From positions 62,001 to 126,000 of the forward strand of contig NZ_CADFGP010000004.1 of assembly GCF_902833905.1 (NCBI RefSeq): a stretch of DNA of 64,000 nt, written 5' to 3'. Position numbers and translations under genes: made by a program. This DNA is from Paraburkholderia tuberum STM678. GTDB lineage: Bacteria > Pseudomonadota > Gammaproteobacteria > Burkholderiales > Burkholderiaceae. Under the pieces are notes generated by a model. It saw only the letters and a list, made by a program, of their open reading frames with translations, had not been told where the DNA came from and made no database searches. Position 1 is the stretch's first letter. The number at the start of each line of letters is the position of its first letter. This document shows, piece by piece, positions 21,767 to 32,911 of the stretch.

Positions 21767-21853
21767 GCGAACCTCGGCGATTTCTTCAATAGAAAGGAAG
21801 CGGCACGGCGACCCCGACACCGCTTCATCCACACCTGGTATCAAGGAGAAGCT

Positions 21854-23002
21854 ATGCAACACAAAATGAAACAGCTGGCAGGCGCAGCTCTGGTTGCCGC
21901 CATGTCGCTGGCGGGGACGGCCAACGCTCAATCGACGGAAGACGTGAAGATCGGTTTCGCCGGTCCGATGACGGGCGCACAGGCGCACTATGGCAAGGAC
22001 TTCCAGAACGGCATCACGCTCGCGGTCGAAGAGTTCAACGCGACGAAGCCGGTGATCGGCGGCAAGCAGGTTCGCATCGTGCTCGACTCGGCCGACGACC
22101 AGGCCGACCCGCGCACCGGCACGACGGTCGCGCAAAAGCTCGTGGATGACGGCATCAAGGGCATGCTGGGCCACTTCAACTCGGGCACGACGATTCCGGC
22201 CTCGCGCATCTACGCGAACGCGGGCATTCCGCAGATCGCGATGGCGACGGCGCCGGAATACACGCAGCAGGGCTTCAAGACCACCTTCCGCATGATGACG
22301 TCCGACACGCAGCAAGGCTCGGTCGCTGGCGCGTTCGCGGTGAAGAACCTCGGCATGAAGAAGATCGCGATCGTCGACGATCGCACCGCTTACGGCCAGG
22401 GTCTTGCGGATCAGTTCGAGAAGGCTGCGAAGGCGGCAGGCGCGACGATCGTCGATCGCGAATATACGAACGACAAGGCCGTCGACTTCAAGTCGATCCT
22501 GACCAAGCTGAAGTCGTCGAACCCGGATCTGATCTATTACGGCGGCGCGGATTCGCAAGCCGCACCGATGGTCAAGCAGATGAAGCAACTTGGCGTGAAG
22601 GCGCCGCTGATGGGCGGCGAAATGGTCCACACGCCGACCTTCATCAAGCTCGCCGGCGATGCGGCGAACGGCACGGTGGCTTCGCTCGCCGGTCTGCCGC
22701 TCGAAGAAATGCCGGGCGGCAAGGCATACGTCGAGAAGTACAAGGCGCGCTTCAACGAAGACGTGCAAACGTACTCGCCGTACGCGTTCGATGGCGCGAT
22801 GGCGATGTTCACCGCGATGAAGAACGCGAACTCGACCGATCCTGCCAAGTACCTGCCGGTGCTCGCCAAGACGTCGAAGCCGGCCGTGACGTCGGCCAAC
22901 CTCGCGTACGACGCGCGCGGCGATCTGAAGAACGGCGGTATCACGCTGTACAAGGTCGTCGATGGCAAGTGGACGACGCTGCAAAGCGTGGGCGGCAAGT
23001 AA
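21854..23002 (+). CDS. Branched-chain amino-acid ABC transporter binding protein
   Basis: Periplasmic LivJ/LivK-type receptor, 382 aa, with a signal peptide ending TANAQS (about residue 26). Type 1 periplasmic binding fold: VKIGFAGPMTGAQAHYGKD, then the NSGTTIPASRIYANAGIPQ hinge block and YSPYAFDGAMAMFTAM. AAGGAGA lies before the ATG. No permease or ATPase genes are adjacent, so it must work with a transporter elsewhere. It follows putA by 87 bases and may be co-transcribed; it ends at a strong terminator. Confidence 0.9.
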   Translation: MQHKMKQLAGAALVAAMSLAGTANAQSTEDVKIGFAGPMTGAQAHYGKDFQNGITLAVEEFNATKPVIGGKQVRIVLDSADDQADPRTGTTVAQKLVDDGIKGMLGHFNSGTTIPASRIYANAGIPQIAMATAPEYTQQGFKTTFRMMTSDTQQGSVAGAFAVKNLGMKKIAIVDDRTAYGQGLADQFEKAAKAAGATIVDREYTNDKAVDFKSILTKLKSSNPDLIYYGGADSQAAPMVKQMKQLGVKAPLMGGEMVHTPTFIKLAGDAANGTVASLAGLPLEEMPGGKAYVEKYKARFNEDVQTYSPYAFDGAMAMFTAMKNANSTDPAKYLPVLAKTSKPAVTSANLAYDARGDLKNGGITLYKVVDGKWTTLQSVGGK

Positions 23003-23027
23003 GTTTTTTGCTGACTACGGTTGATAG

Positions 23028-23052
23028 AAAACCCCGCTCTGGCGGGGTTTTT
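23028..23052 (+). terminator. Bidirectional terminator
   Basis: AAAACCCCGC / GCGGGGTTTT, 10-bp stem with loop TCTG, flanked by A and T runs. It separates the rightward binding-protein gene from the leftward ThDP enzyme gene. Confidence 0.92.
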
Positions 23053-23095
23053 ATGGGCGGCGCATTCGACACGCTGTCAGGCCACGTGGCGATTT

Positions 23096-24841
23096 TCACT
23101 GCCCCCGCATCTTCCTGCCCTGCTCACGAATCATCTCGAGCGTCGCCGCGGGCGTGCTCGCTTCCTGCGGCATGCGAATTTCGATCACGGCCGGCAACTG
23201 CGATTCGATCGCGCGTTGCAACGCCGGCAGAAAATCCCCGGTACGTTCAACGGTTTCGCCATGCGCGCCGAACGCTCGCGCGAACGCCGCGAAGTCCGGA
23301 TTCGTGAGGCCGGTGCCATGCACGCGATGCGGATAGTGTCGCTCCTGATGCATGCGGATCGTCCCGAATTGGCTGTTGTTGACGACGATGAACAGCACGC
23401 GCAGGTCGTACTGCATCGCTGTCGCGAGCTCCTGCGCGGCCATCATGAAGCAGCCGTCGCCGGCGAGCGCGACCACCGCGCGCTGTGGATACAGCGACTT
23501 CGCCGCGAGCGCCGCCGGCACGCCGTAGCCCATTGCGCCGCTCGTCGGCGCGAGCTGAGAACGGAAGTGCCGATACGAGAAATGCCGATGCAGCCACGTC
23601 GCGTAATTGCCGGCGCCGTTCGTGAGGATCGCGTCGTCGGGCAAGTGGGCGCGTAACTGCTGGATCACTTCGCCCATCTGCACGTCGCCGGGAATTGGGC
23701 GCGGCTTGCGCCAATCCAGATACGCGCGATGCGCTTCCTCAGCGGCACCCGCCCAGGCGAGCCTGCCGGACGACGACGGTTTCAGTTCCGCAAGCATCGC
23801 CGCAAGCTCAGGCATGCCCGAGACGATCGGCAGATCGGCCGCATATACGCGGCCCAGTTCTTCCGCGCCCTGATGCACGTGCACGAGCGTCTGCTTCGTC
23901 TTCGGGATGTCGAGCAGCGTGTAGCCGTTGGTCGTCGCTTCGCCGAGGCGCGGACCGAGCGCAAGCAGCAAGTCAGCGTCGCGAATGCGCTGAGCGAGCG
24001 CCGGATTGATGCCGAGACCGACGTCGCCCGCGTAGTTCGGATGCTCGTTGTCGAAGGTGTCCTGGAAGCGGAACGCGAGGCCAATCGGCAACTGCCAGTT
24101 TTCGATGAAACGTCGCAGGTCCGCGCATGCGGCCGCTGTCCAGCCGCTGCCGCCGGCGATCACCATCGGCCGTTGCGCGCCTTCGAGCAACTCGCGCAGC
24201 TTCGCGATCTGCGCGGCCGATGGCGACGCCGCCACGCGGTGATAAGCGGGTGCGCCAGGTACCGCGTCGCAGGCATCGCTCAGCACGTCTTCGGGCAGCG
24301 CCAGCACGACCGGCCCGGGCCTCCCCGAGGTGGCCGTATGAAACGCATGGCTCAGATATTCGGGGATGCGCTTCGGGTCGTCGATCTGCGCGACCCACTT
24401 CGCCATCTGACCGAACATGCGCCGGTAGTCGATCTCCTGAAAGGCCTCGCGATCGAGATGTTCGCGCGCGCACTGACCGATCAGCAGAATCATCGGCGTG
24501 GAGTCCTGAAACGCAGTATGAACGCCGATCGACGCATGCGTCGCGCCCGGCCCGCGCGTGACGAGTGCGACGCCCGGGCGGCCGGTCAGCTTGCCGAGCG
24601 CTTCGGCCATGTTCGCGGCCGCGGCTTCGTGACGGCAGACGATCGTCTGGATGCGCCCGGTTTCGTCGTGCAGCGAATCGAGCACGGCGAGAAAGCTTTC
24701 GCCGGGGACGCAGAACACGCGCTCGACGCCGTGTGTGAGCAACGCCTCGACGACGAGGCGCGCGCCGGTCGTGCGTGCGGTATGGGAAGCGATAGCGGAA
24801 TTGGAAGCGGAATGGGAAGCGGGAGTATTCGGCAGCGACAT
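23096..24841 (-). CDS. ThDP-dependent acetolactate synthase-like enzyme
   Basis: 581 aa, three-domain thiamine-diphosphate enzyme of the IlvB/benzoylformate decarboxylase superfamily. The N-terminal PYR domain has the cofactor-activating glutamate in RHEAAAANMAEALG; the C-terminal PP domain has the GDG...NN motif (GDGCFMMAAQ through FIVVNN). No small regulatory subunit gene lies nearby, and the active-site context differs from true IlvB, so a decarboxylase or carboligase of other specificity is likely. The first 25 residues are a Ser/Ala/Asn-rich tail coded by imperfect GGAAGCG repeats; the real start could be slightly downstream. Confidence 0.8.
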   Translation of the reverse strand: MSLPNTPASHSASNSAIASHTARTTGARLVVEALLTHGVERVFCVPGESFLAVLDSLHDETGRIQTIVCRHEAAAANMAEALGKLTGRPGVALVTRGPGATHASIGVHTAFQDSTPMILLIGQCAREHLDREAFQEIDYRRMFGQMAKWVAQIDDPKRIPEYLSHAFHTATSGRPGPVVLALPEDVLSDACDAVPGAPAYHRVAASPSAAQIAKLRELLEGAQRPMVIAGGSGWTAAACADLRRFIENWQLPIGLAFRFQDTFDNEHPNYAGDVGLGINPALAQRIRDADLLLALGPRLGEATTNGYTLLDIPKTKQTLVHVHQGAEELGRVYAADLPIVSGMPELAAMLAELKPSSSGRLAWAGAAEEAHRAYLDWRKPRPIPGDVQMGEVIQQLRAHLPDDAILTNGAGNYATWLHRHFSYRHFRSQLAPTSGAMGYGVPAALAAKSLYPQRAVVALAGDGCFMMAAQELATAMQYDLRVLFIVVNNSQFGTIRMHQERHYPHRVHGTGLTNPDFAAFARAFGAHGETVERTGDFLPALQRAIESQLPAVIEIRMPQEASTPAATLEMIREQGRKMRGQ

Positions 24842-25010
24842 TGCGAAGAAGCCTCCTGGCAGTGCGTGGGTGCGTTGGGATGGAGCCGCATCGGCGGAAC
24901 GTGCAACAGCGGCCGATGGGCGCTTCGACAGCTTACGCCGAGCACGTGGGCGCTGTCATGGCGCAGCGCAACTGTTCGATCGGCGTGCGCGCAACACGAT
25001 TGCGCAAATG

Positions 25011-25039
25011 AAAACGCGAGCCGCAGGGCCCGCGCTTTT
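25011..25039 (-). terminator. Bidirectional terminator after sdaA
   Basis: AAAA-CGCGaGCC-GCAG-GGCcCGCG-c-TTTT: a long stem with one mismatch and one bulge, flanked by A4 and T4. It lies 41 bases beyond the sdaA stop on the minus strand. Confidence 0.7.
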
Positions 25040-25079
25040 CCGATGCGATCGCACGCAATTGAATGCCGCGCTCAACGAC

Positions 25080-26468
25080 TCAACACTCGACGATATTTAC
25101 CGCGAGGCCGCCGCGCGACGTTTCCTTGTACTTGGTCTTCATGTCCGCGCCGGTTTCGCGCATCGTCTTGATGACCGAATCGAGCGACACATAGTGGCTG
25201 CCGTCACCGCGCAAAGCCATGCGCGCGGCATTGACCGCCTTCACCGATGCCATCGCATTGCGCTCGATGCACGGAATCTGCACCATGCCGCCAACCGGAT
25301 CGCAGGTGAGCCCGAGGTTGTGCTCCATGCCGATTTCCGCGGCGTTCTCGACCTGCTTCGGCGTGCCGCCCATCACGGCGGCCAGCGCGCCCGCGGCCAT
25401 CGAGCATGCGACGCCGACTTCACCCTGACAGCCCACCTCCGCACCGGAGATCGACGCATTCAGCTTGTACAGGATGCCGATCGCGGCGGCCGTCATCAGG
25501 AAGTCGATCACGCCCTGCTCGTTCGCGCCCGGCATGAAGCGCGTGTAGTAATGCAGCACCGCCGGAATGATGCCGGCCGCGCCATTGGTCGGCGCGGTGA
25601 CGACGCGCCCGCCCGCCGCGTTCTCTTCGTTGACGGCGATTGCGTACAGGTTGATCCAGTCGACCATGGACAGCGGGTCCTGCAACGCGCGCTCAGGGTT
25701 GCCCGTCAACGCGCGATACAGCTGCGGCGCGCGCCGCTTCACCTGGAAAGGTCCGGGCAAGTGACCATCGGCATCGGGATTGTTGATGCCGCATCCGCGC
25801 GCGACGCATGATTGCATCACGTCCCAGATCTTCAGCAGACCGGCGCGCGTCTCTTCCTCGCTGTGCCAGACGCGCTCGTTTTCCCACATCAACTGCGCGA
25901 TGCTCTTGCCGCTCGCCGCACACAGCGCGAGCAATTCGTTGCCGGTACGGAACGAATGCGGAAGCTGATCGACGGCGCTCAATACTTTCGTGTTCGGCGC
26001 GCCGGCCGTCACGACGAAGCCGCCGCCGACCGACAGATAGGTCGACTCGCGCAGCGTTGCCCCTTGCGCATCGAAGGCGAACAGCTTCAGGCCGTTCGGA
26101 TGCTCGGGCAGCGCCTGACGATAAAACGCGATGTGCTCTTTCTGCACGAAGGGCACCTCGTGCGTGCCGAGCAGCGCGAGTTGGCGCGACGTGCGCACTG
26201 CTTCGAGCCGTTGCGCGATCGTCTCGGGATCGACGGTGTCGGGCGCGTCGCCCATCAGGCCCAGCATGACGCCGCGATCGGTGCCGTGTCCCTTGCCGGT
26301 CGCGCCGAGCGAGCCGTACAACTCCGCCTTCACCGATGCGGTGGAAGCGAGCAGCCCGTCGCGCTCGAGTCCCTGGACGAACATCAGCGCCGCGCGCATC
26401 GGCCCGACCGTGTGCGAGCTCGACGGACCAATGCCGATTTTGAAGAGATCGAAGACGCTGACTGCCAT
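25080..26468 (-). CDS. sdaA: L-serine ammonia-lyase, iron-sulfur type
   Basis: Deaminates L-serine to pyruvate using a 4Fe-4S cluster. 462 aa, single-chain form with the N-terminal beta domain ([22 protein letters not shown]) and the C-terminal cluster domain. The cluster cysteines lie in [23 protein letters not shown] and IPCIERN. The ATG at 26468 follows GGGAGCA and gives the conserved N-terminus; a longer in-frame start would add 55 low-complexity residues. Downstream of gcvTHP on the same strand, it completes a glycine-serine-pyruvate route. Confidence 0.96.
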   Translation of the reverse strand: MAVSVFDLFKIGIGPSSSHTVGPMRAALMFVQGLERDGLLASTASVKAELYGSLGATGKGHGTDRGVMLGLMGDAPDTVDPETIAQRLEAVRTSRQLALLGTHEVPFVQKEHIAFYRQALPEHPNGLKLFAFDAQGATLRESTYLSVGGGFVVTAGAPNTKVLSAVDQLPHSFRTGNELLALCAASGKSIAQLMWENERVWHSEEETRAGLLKIWDVMQSCVARGCGINNPDADGHLPGPFQVKRRAPQLYRALTGNPERALQDPLSMVDWINLYAIAVNEENAAGGRVVTAPTNGAAGIIPAVLHYYTRFMPGANEQGVIDFLMTAAAIGILYKLNASISGAEVGCQGEVGVACSMAAGALAAVMGGTPKQVENAAEIGMEHNLGLTCDPVGGMVQIPCIERNAMASVKAVNAARMALRGDGSHYVSLDSVIKTMRETGADMKTKYKETSRGGLAVNIVEC

Positions 26469-26497
26469 GTACTGCTCCCTGCCTATAGATAAAGAGT

Positions 26498-27628
26498 TTA
26501 GCGCGCCGGCAGCGGCAAGCACACGGCGAGCCACGCGGGCGGCGTCGGTGCGAGCTGCAGCGCGACTGGCGTAAAGCGTCCATCGAGACGGGCCGCCAGG
26601 TGAAACAGTTCCGTCGCGTTCTTCGGATCCCACTGACCCGAATAGCCGGGCAAGCCGGCCTCGCGACGTTTTGCATCGAACGCGACGTTCGAATGCACGA
26701 ATTCCTCATGCGTCTGAGCGCCGGTAGCAAACGGCACGAGCCAATTCAGCGCGGCGAGCAGCGTCGCGCCGTTCGCGCCCTTTTCTTGCAGCCAGTTGCG
26801 GTTGTGGCGGCGCGCGGCGAGCGCGGCCGTCACCAGCGGTTGCAGATCGTAGGTCACGTAGTGCAGCGCATCGCGCTCGCCGAAGTCGATCGTCGAGCCG
26901 TCCGGGGCGATGTTGTCGCCGATATGCTCGACGAACAGCCGCTGCGCGGCGTTGATCATCTTGCGGTTGTCGAGCGTGAATGCCGCCATCGCGATCAGCT
27001 TGATGCGGTGGCTTTGCCAATTGTTGCGGAACGTGCCCGTGAGCGGCCGCGGCTGCGCGTCGATCTGCGCGATGTAGCCGTTCGCGAGCTTCGTCAGAAA
27101 GGCCATCGCCGCGTTGCGCGTTTTGACGGGCAACGCGCTCGCGGTCATGTCGTACGCGAGGATCAGACCTTCGAAACGCGTTTCGTCGATCGGATTGAAG
27201 CTCGGCTGATAGGTCGTGACCCACGCGTACAGCAGACGGTCGACGAGCTTCAGGAAGCGGTCGTCGCTGGTCGCGCGCCACGCGAGCGCGGCGTCGCGCA
27301 GCAGGTCGAGATCCTTCTCCGCTTCGACGCTCTGATCGTAGATGCCCTCGTGCGGCAGCGTGCCCTCTGTGTGCAATTTAGCGAGCGCATGCGGCTGCTC
27401 GTTCAGATGTGCCTGCACGTTGGCGACGAGCGCCTTGACGCCGGGGTCGGCATTGGTGCGCTCGCTCGTTTGCAGCGCCGGCGCCGCGCAGAAATTCATC
27501 GCGGCCTGCGCCGCGCGCAGCGGCAGCAACGCGGCCGCTGCGGCCAACAGTACCGCGTAAGCGGGCCGCCACGGACGGACGCCTGCCGCCTCGGCCCGGC
27601 TTTGCATCAATCGCACCTTTCGCGCCAT
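26498..27628 (-). CDS. Alginate-lyase-family secreted protein
   Basis: 376 aa with a long signal region (hydrophobic about residues 24-43, cleavage near AQA). The mature part is an alpha/alpha toroid-type sequence resembling the PL5/AlgL family: [59 protein letters not shown]. The usual AlgL NNHxYW is here NNWQSHR, so activity or substrate may differ. GAGGAG precedes the start. It sits between gcvP and sdaA with a 29-base gap to sdaA, an odd place for a polysaccharide lyase; no alginate genes are nearby. Confidence 0.75.
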   Translation of the reverse strand: MARKVRLMQSRAEAAGVRPWRPAYAVLLAAAAALLPLRAAQAAMNFCAAPALQTSERTNADPGVKALVANVQAHLNEQPHALAKLHTEGTLPHEGIYDQSVEAEKDLDLLRDAALAWRATSDDRFLKLVDRLLYAWVTTYQPSFNPIDETRFEGLILAYDMTASALPVKTRNAAMAFLTKLANGYIAQIDAQPRPLTGTFRNNWQSHRIKLIAMAAFTLDNRKMINAAQRLFVEHIGDNIAPDGSTIDFGERDALHYVTYDLQPLVTAALAARRHNRNWLQEKGANGATLLAALNWLVPFATGAQTHEEFVHSNVAFDAKRREAGLPGYSGQWDPKNATELFHLAARLDGRFTPVALQLAPTPPAWLAVCLPLPAR

Positions 27629-27767
27629 GCGAAACTCCTCGTTAGGCTGATTCGGTGTGTGATGTTAGCCGGTTGCGGCTTTCAACGACAGGACCGCGGG
27701 TGGACCGCTCGCAAACGCCGACGGACCTTCACCGCGCCGCGCATGACGTCTCGCCGACTCGCGCTGC

Positions 27768-30704
27768 TTACTCGTAATCGGCGATCGGCACGCACGAGCA
27801 GAACAGGTTGCGATCGCCGTACACGTTGTCCGCGCGACCGACCGGCGGCCAGTACTTGTTCGCGATCAGCGTCTTCAGCGGGTAGGCTGCGGTCTCGCGC
27901 GCATACGCGTGCTTCCAGTCGTCCGAGATCACGACCGCCGCCGTGTGCGGCGCGTGCTTCAGCGGATTGTCCTCGCGCTCCGCGCGGCCTTCCTCGACCG
28001 CGCGGATTTCCTCGCGGATCGCGATCATCGCCTCGATGAAGCGGTCGAGCTCTTCCTTCGACTCCGACTCGGTCGGTTCGACCATCAGCGTGCCTGGTAC
28101 CGGGAAGCTCATCGTCGGCGCGTGGAAGCCATAGTCGGCGAGGCGCTTCGCGACGTCGTCGACGGTGATGCCGCTCGTGTCCTTGATCGGACGCAGATCG
28201 AGAATGCACTCGTGTGCGACGAGGCCGCCGGGGCCCGAGTACAACACCGGATAGTGCGGCGCGAGCTTGTTGGCGACGTAGTTCGCGTTGAGGATCGCGG
28301 TTTCGGTCGCGGCGCTCAGGTTCTTCGCGCCCATCATCGCGATGTACATCCACGAGATCGGCAGGATCGACGCCGAGCCGTACGGCGCGGCCGACACCGC
28401 GCCGATGCCATCCTCCGAGCGCTGGTAGCCCGACGAAGTCTGGTTCGGCAGGAACTGCGCGAGATGCGCGCCGACCGCGACCGGACCGACGCCCGGTCCG
28501 CCGCCGCCGTGCGGAATGCAGAAGGTCTTGTGCAGGTTCAGGTGCGAGACGTCGCCGCCGAACTGACCCGGCGCGCACAGGCCGACCATCGCGTTCATGT
28601 TCGCGCCGTCCACGTACACCTGGCCGCCGTGCGCATGCACGATCTCGCAGATTTCGCGGACGTTCTGCTCGAACACGCCGTGCGTCGACGGGTACGTGAT
28701 CATGATCGCCGCGAGCTTATCGGCGTGCTGCGCGGCCTTCTTCTTCAGGTCTTCGATATCGACGTTGCCCTGCGCGTCGCATGCCACGACCACGACCTGC
28801 ATGCCGGCCATTTGCGCCGACGCCGGGTTCGTGCCGTGCGCCGAAGCGGGAATCAGACAGACATCGCGATGCGCTTCGCCGCGCGACGCGTGATAGGCGT
28901 GGATGATCAAAAGACCCGCGTACTCGCCCTGCGAGCCCGCGTTCGGCTGCAGCGACACGGCCGCATAGCCGGTCGCGGCGACCAGCATCTCTTCGAGCTG
29001 ATCGATCAGCTCGCGGTAGCCGACGGTTTGCTCGGTCGGTGCGAACGGATGGATGTGGCCGAACTCGGGCCACGTGACCGGCAGCATTTCCGACGTCGCA
29101 TTCAGCTTCATCGTGCAGGAGCCGAGCGGGATCATCGAGCGATCGAGCGCGAGGTCCCTGTCCGACAGGCTGCGCAGATAGCGCAGCATTTCCGTTTCCG
29201 AATGATGACGGTTGAACACGTGATGCGTCAGGTACGCGCTCGTGCGTTCGAGCGCGGCCGGCACCGACGCAGAGTTCGATGCGTTGAGCGCGGTGTCGAG
29301 CGCGTCGACTTGCGGCACGTCGCTCGCGAAGGCCGCTTGAGCGAACACCGCGAGCAGGTCGGCCAGATCGTGGCGCGTGGTGGTTTCGTCGATCGACAGG
29401 CCGACTTGCGTCGCGCTCACGTGGCGCAGGTTGATGCGCCTGGCCGTAGCCGCGTCGTGCAGCGCTTGCGTGCGGGCGCCGGTGTCGAACGTGAGCGTGT
29501 CGAAGAAAGTTTCGTTGACGAGCTTATAGCCAAGCTGCTTCGCGCCTTCGGCGAGCAGCGTGGCGATGCGATTGACGCGCAGTGCGATCGTCTTCAGGCC
29601 ACGCGGGCCGTGATAGACCGCGTACATGCTCGCCATGATCGCGAGCAGCGCCTGCGCGGTACACACGTTCGAGGTCGCCTTCTCGCGGCGGATGTGTTGC
29701 TCGCGCGTTTGCAGCGCGAGACGCAGCGCGGGGTTGCCTTGCGCGTCGACGGTTACGCCGACCAGACGTCCCGGCATTTGCCGCTTGAATTCGTCGCGCA
29801 CCGCGAGGTACGCGGCATGCGGGCCGCCGAAGCCGACCGGCACGCCGAAACGCTGCGTATTGCCGACCGCGACGTCCGCGCCCCATTCGCCCGGCGGCGT
29901 AAGCAGCGTCAGCGCGAGCAGGTCGGCGGCGACGACGACATGGCCGCCCGCCGCGTGGATCGCTTCGGTCAGCGCGCGGTAGTCGCGCACGTCGCCGTTC
30001 ACGCCCGGGTATTGCAGCAGCACGCCGAATGCGTTGGCGTCGGCGGCTTCAGCGGCCGGGCCGACTTTCACTTCGATGCCGACCGGCGTCGCGCGCGTCT
30101 TCACGACTTCGATGGTCTGCGGCAGCACGTCGTCGGCAACGAAGAACACGTTCGACTTCGGTTTGCCGACGCGTTGCAGCAGCGTCATCGCTTCGGCGGC
30201 GGCGGTCGCTTCGTCGAGCAGCGATGCGTTCGAGATCGCGAGGCCGGTCAGGTCGGTGACCATCTGCTGGAAGTTCAGGAGCGCTTCCAGACGGCCTTGG
30301 GAAATTTCAGGCTGGTACGGCGTGTACGCGGTGTACCAGGCCGGATTTTCGAGCACGTTGCGCAGGATCACCGTCGGCGTATGGGCGTTGTAATAGCCCT
30401 GGCCGATGTAGGAGCGGAACACCTGGTTCTTGTCCGCGAGCTCGCGCAAGGCGGCGAGCGCTTCGGCTTCGCTCTTCGGTTGCGCGAAGGGGCCGAGCGG
30501 CAGCGTTTCGGTGCGGCGGATCGTCTTCGGGATGACGGCGTCGATCAATGCCGCGCGCGACGCGAAGCCGAGTGCTTCGAGCATCGCTTGCTGGTCGGCC
30601 GTATCCGGGCCGATATGCCGTTCGGCGAAGGCGTCGTGCACTTCGAGCGCGGCGAGCGAGAGAGGAGTGCGGTTCATCAGACGATCCGGGTGTTCGAGCT
30701 TCAT
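27768..30704 (-). CDS. gcvP: Glycine dehydrogenase (glycine cleavage P protein)
   Basis: PLP-dependent decarboxylase that passes the aminomethyl group of glycine to lipoyl-GcvH. 978 aa, the fused homodimeric form with two aminotransferase-like halves. The PLP lysine is Lys726 in [17 protein letters not shown]. The N-terminus includes FAERHIGPD, the usual start block. Last gene of the gcvTHP operon; the gap to gcvH is 68 bases. Long open frames on the opposite strand are G+C artefacts. Confidence 0.97.
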   Translation of the reverse strand: MKLEHPDRLMNRTPLSLAALEVHDAFAERHIGPDTADQQAMLEALGFASRAALIDAVIPKTIRRTETLPLGPFAQPKSEAEALAALRELADKNQVFRSYIGQGYYNAHTPTVILRNVLENPAWYTAYTPYQPEISQGRLEALLNFQQMVTDLTGLAISNASLLDEATAAAEAMTLLQRVGKPKSNVFFVADDVLPQTIEVVKTRATPVGIEVKVGPAAEAADANAFGVLLQYPGVNGDVRDYRALTEAIHAAGGHVVVAADLLALTLLTPPGEWGADVAVGNTQRFGVPVGFGGPHAAYLAVRDEFKRQMPGRLVGVTVDAQGNPALRLALQTREQHIRREKATSNVCTAQALLAIMASMYAVYHGPRGLKTIALRVNRIATLLAEGAKQLGYKLVNETFFDTLTFDTGARTQALHDAATARRINLRHVSATQVGLSIDETTTRHDLADLLAVFAQAAFASDVPQVDALDTALNASNSASVPAALERTSAYLTHHVFNRHHSETEMLRYLRSLSDRDLALDRSMIPLGSCTMKLNATSEMLPVTWPEFGHIHPFAPTEQTVGYRELIDQLEEMLVAATGYAAVSLQPNAGSQGEYAGLLIIHAYHASRGEAHRDVCLIPASAHGTNPASAQMAGMQVVVVACDAQGNVDIEDLKKKAAQHADKLAAIMITYPSTHGVFEQNVREICEIVHAHGGQVYVDGANMNAMVGLCAPGQFGGDVSHLNLHKTFCIPHGGGGPGVGPVAVGAHLAQFLPNQTSSGYQRSEDGIGAVSAAPYGSASILPISWMYIAMMGAKNLSAATETAILNANYVANKLAPHYPVLYSGPGGLVAHECILDLRPIKDTSGITVDDVAKRLADYGFHAPTMSFPVPGTLMVEPTESESKEELDRFIEAMIAIREEIRAVEEGRAEREDNPLKHAPHTAAVVISDDWKHAYARETAAYPLKTLIANKYWPPVGRADNVYGDRNLFCSCVPIADYE

Positions 30705-30772
30705 GGGTGTTCCTGGCGGCGCGGCGCGCCGTTGTGCGAGCGCCGCGCCTGACGGTTAAAACAAACGGCGAC

Positions 30773-31153
30773 TCAGGCGCCGATCGACTTCGCGTACGCC
30801 TCGGCGTCGAGCAGACGGTCGAGCGACGCATCGGCGGCCGGCTTGATCTTGAACAGCCAGCTGTCGTACGGCGTGCTGTTGACGGTGTCGGGCGAGTCGG
30901 CGACGGTCGTGTTCGCCTCGATGACTTCGCCCGAGACCGGCGCGTAGATATCGGAGGCGGCCTTCACCGATTCGATCACGGCGACGGTGTCGCCCGCGGT
31001 CACGGACTTGCCGAGTTCCTGGACTTCGAAGAAGACGATGTCGCCGAGCGCTTCCTGCGCGTGGTCGGTGATGCCGACCGTCAGCGTGCCGTCCGCTTCG
31101 GTGCGGACCCATTCGTGCGATTCGGTGTATTTCAGTTCGGCCGGGATGCTCAT
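30773..31153 (-). CDS. gcvH: Glycine cleavage H protein
   Basis: Lipoyl carrier of the glycine cleavage system, 126 aa. Lipoylation lysine is Lys64 in [17 protein letters not shown]; the N-terminus (KYTESHEWV) is the family hallmark. The ATG at 31153 follows AGGAGCA. The frame stays open upstream into gcvT, but that part is not GcvH. Confidence 0.97.
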   Translation of the reverse strand: MSIPAELKYTESHEWVRTEADGTLTVGITDHAQEALGDIVFFEVQELGKSVTAGDTVAVIESVKAASDIYAPVSGEVIEANTTVADSPDTVNSTPYDSWLFKIKPAADASLDRLLDAEAYAKSIGA

Positions 31154-31212
31154 TGGATGCTCCTGAACGGTATGTTCGGTAGTGTTTGAATGTAGGGGCG
31201 TGCGCCGGCCGC

Positions 31213-32328
31213 TTAGACCGCCAGCACCTTGCCGTTGCGCACGAACGGCAGTTTTACCACGCTTGCGGGACAGGCTTTGTCGCGAATCTGGACGTGCACG
31301 GTGTCGCCCGGCTGCACGCCCTTCGGCACGCGCGCGAAGGCGATCGATTCCTGCATGGTCGGCGAGAACGTGCCGCTGGTGATCTCGCCGCCGCCGTGCG
31401 GCGTGACGACTTTCTGATGCGCGCGCAGCACGCCCGCGGCCTTGCCGTTTTCCTTCAGCAGGATCAGGCCGACGAACGCGGCGCGCGAGCCGTCGGCTTC
31501 GAGGCTGCTCTTGCCGACGAACTCGCGCGGCGAGGCCAGGTCGACGGTCCATGCGAGGCCCGCGTCGAGCGGCGAGACATTGTCGTCCATGTCCTGGCCG
31601 TACAGGTTCATGCCGGCTTCGAGGCGCAGCGTATCGCGCGCGCCAAGACCGGCCGGGCGCACGCCGTGGGCCGCGAGTGCATTCCACAGCGCTTCGACGT
31701 GGGTAGCCGGCACGATGATCTCGAAGCCGTCTTCACCGGTATAGCCGGTGCGCGCGACGGTCAGCTCGCCGAACGGCGTGCCGTCGACGCGCGCGGCGTT
31801 GAACGGCTTCAGCGCTTCAGTCGCGGCGCGCGCGGCCGGCACGGTTTGCCAGGCCTTTTCGCGTGCGTTCGGGCCTTGCACGGCGACGATCGCCAGATCG
31901 CGGCGCGGCGTGATGGTGAGACCGAAGCCGCCCGCGTTGAGCTGGCCGAACCAGGCGATGTCTTTGTCGGCGGTGCCGGCGTTGACGACCACGCGGAAGT
32001 GGTCTTCGGCGAAGTAATAGACGATCAGGTCGTCGATCACGCCGCCGTTCGGATTCAGCATGCAGGAGTAGAGCGCGCGGCCCGGCGTTTGCAGCTTCGC
32101 GACGTTGTTCGCGAGCGCGTATTCGAAGAACGCGCGGACGCGCTCGCCGGTGAAGTCGACCACGCACATGTGGGACACGTCGAACATGCCGGCGTCGGTG
32201 CGCACCGCGCGATGTTCCTCGATCTGCGAGCCGTAGTTGACGGGCATGTCCCAGCCGCCGAAGTCGACCATGCGAGCATTGAGCGCGCGGTGAGCGGCGT
32301 GGAGCGGGGTGTGTTTGAGTTCGGTCAT
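31213..32328 (-). CDS. gcvT: Aminomethyltransferase (glycine cleavage T protein)
   Basis: Transfers the methylene group from aminomethyl-lipoyl-GcvH to tetrahydrofolate and releases ammonia. 371 aa. Start block [24 protein letters not shown], then GMFDVSHM with the catalytic Asp region, and [10 protein letters not shown]. The ATG at 32328 was chosen; in-frame starts upstream lie inside the riboswitch expression platform. First gene of the operon, directly downstream of the tandem glycine riboswitch. Confidence 0.97.
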   Translation of the reverse strand: MTELKHTPLHAAHRALNARMVDFGGWDMPVNYGSQIEEHRAVRTDAGMFDVSHMCVVDFTGERVRAFFEYALANNVAKLQTPGRALYSCMLNPNGGVIDDLIVYYFAEDHFRVVVNAGTADKDIAWFGQLNAGGFGLTITPRRDLAIVAVQGPNAREKAWQTVPAARAATEALKPFNAARVDGTPFGELTVARTGYTGEDGFEIIVPATHVEALWNALAAHGVRPAGLGARDTLRLEAGMNLYGQDMDDNVSPLDAGLAWTVDLASPREFVGKSSLEADGSRAAFVGLILLKENGKAAGVLRAHQKVVTPHGGGEITSGTFSPTMQESIAFARVPKGVQPGDTVHVQIRDKACPASVVKLPFVRNGKVLAV

Positions 32329-32411
32329 GGGGCCTCGGGCATCTCGCGAAACAAAAAAGGCCATGCGGCGCACTGCCTCGCGGCCGTGTGCCTGCGAGCG
32401 TGGTTCAGCAT

Positions 32412-32688
32412 GACCCCTCTGTCCTCGATACCTGAGAGATTGCGCCGCCGCGACTGGCTCAATGAGCTCGATCCGTCACGGTGAAACGCGCGCCCCTTCG
32501 GTGGGCAGCCTGCCTGCGGTGCACGACGTGCGACGCGGATGGCTACTGCCGCTCTCCAGAGTGCGAAAAAGCCGCCGGAAGACGGGTTTTTCGACGCGGT
32601 CGGTCCTTTTGCCTGAGAGTTTGCGGGTGTGCCCCTTCGGCGGCGCGGCCTGCGATTTTTCGCCTGCCAGCACGCTCTCCCGACGCGT
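32412..32688 (-). promoter_or_regulatory. Tandem glycine riboswitch
   Basis: Two glycine aptamers on the minus strand. Aptamer I (about 32594-32688) shows GGGAGAG, CCGAAGGGG, AACTCTCAGGCAAAAGGACC, and a P1 stem ACGCG.CGG / CCG..CGCGT. Aptamer II (about 32412-32561) shows CTCTGGAGAG, CCGAAGGGG, ATCTCTCAGG and GGACAGAGGGG. The linker of about 32 bases is longer than usual. A T6 run with G+C-rich inverted repeats (32353-32385) lies between aptamer II and gcvT, probably the expression platform. Such riboswitches normally turn gcv genes on when glycine is high. Confidence 0.93.
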
Positions 32689-32694
32689 GCGGCG

Positions 32695-32723
32695 AATTTA
32701 CGCGACGGGCCGGGGCTTGTCAA
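32695..32723 (-). promoter_or_regulatory. gcvTHP sigma-70 promoter
   Basis: Minus-strand TTGACA (32723-32718) and TAAATT (32700-32695) with a 17-base spacer. The predicted start falls at about 32688, exactly the 5' edge of aptamer I. Confidence 0.75.
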
Positions 32724-32779
32724 ATAAAGGCCCGGGAGCGGTGTGGGGCCGGCTGTGGCTGTTCGGGGGCGTCAAAAAG

Positions 32780-32809
32780 AAAAGCGCGGACCGTGGTGCC
32801 CGCGCTTTT
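32780..32809 (-). terminator. Bidirectional terminator
   Basis: AAAAGCGCGG / CCGCGCTTTT with a 10-base loop. It lies downstream of the leftward lipoprotein gene and shields the gcv promoter. Confidence 0.82.
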
Positions 32810-32911
32810 CAGTTGCTTCTCCCGGTGCCATCCGTGACCGCACGATGAGCGGTAGTGGGGGCTCACCTGGTGGCTCGTTTGCCGATTCGGTTTGCCCACT
32901 TGCTCGCTGAC

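Noticed and set aside
23729..25171. 480-codon plus-strand frame opposite the ThDP enzyme gene
   Set aside because: Arg-rich shadow with no start signal; the minus-strand enzyme has clear family motifs.
27909..30752. 947-codon open frame on the plus strand opposite gcvP
   Set aside because: Arg/His-rich shadow of a high-G+C gene; no ribosome site or family, and GcvP on the other strand is certain.
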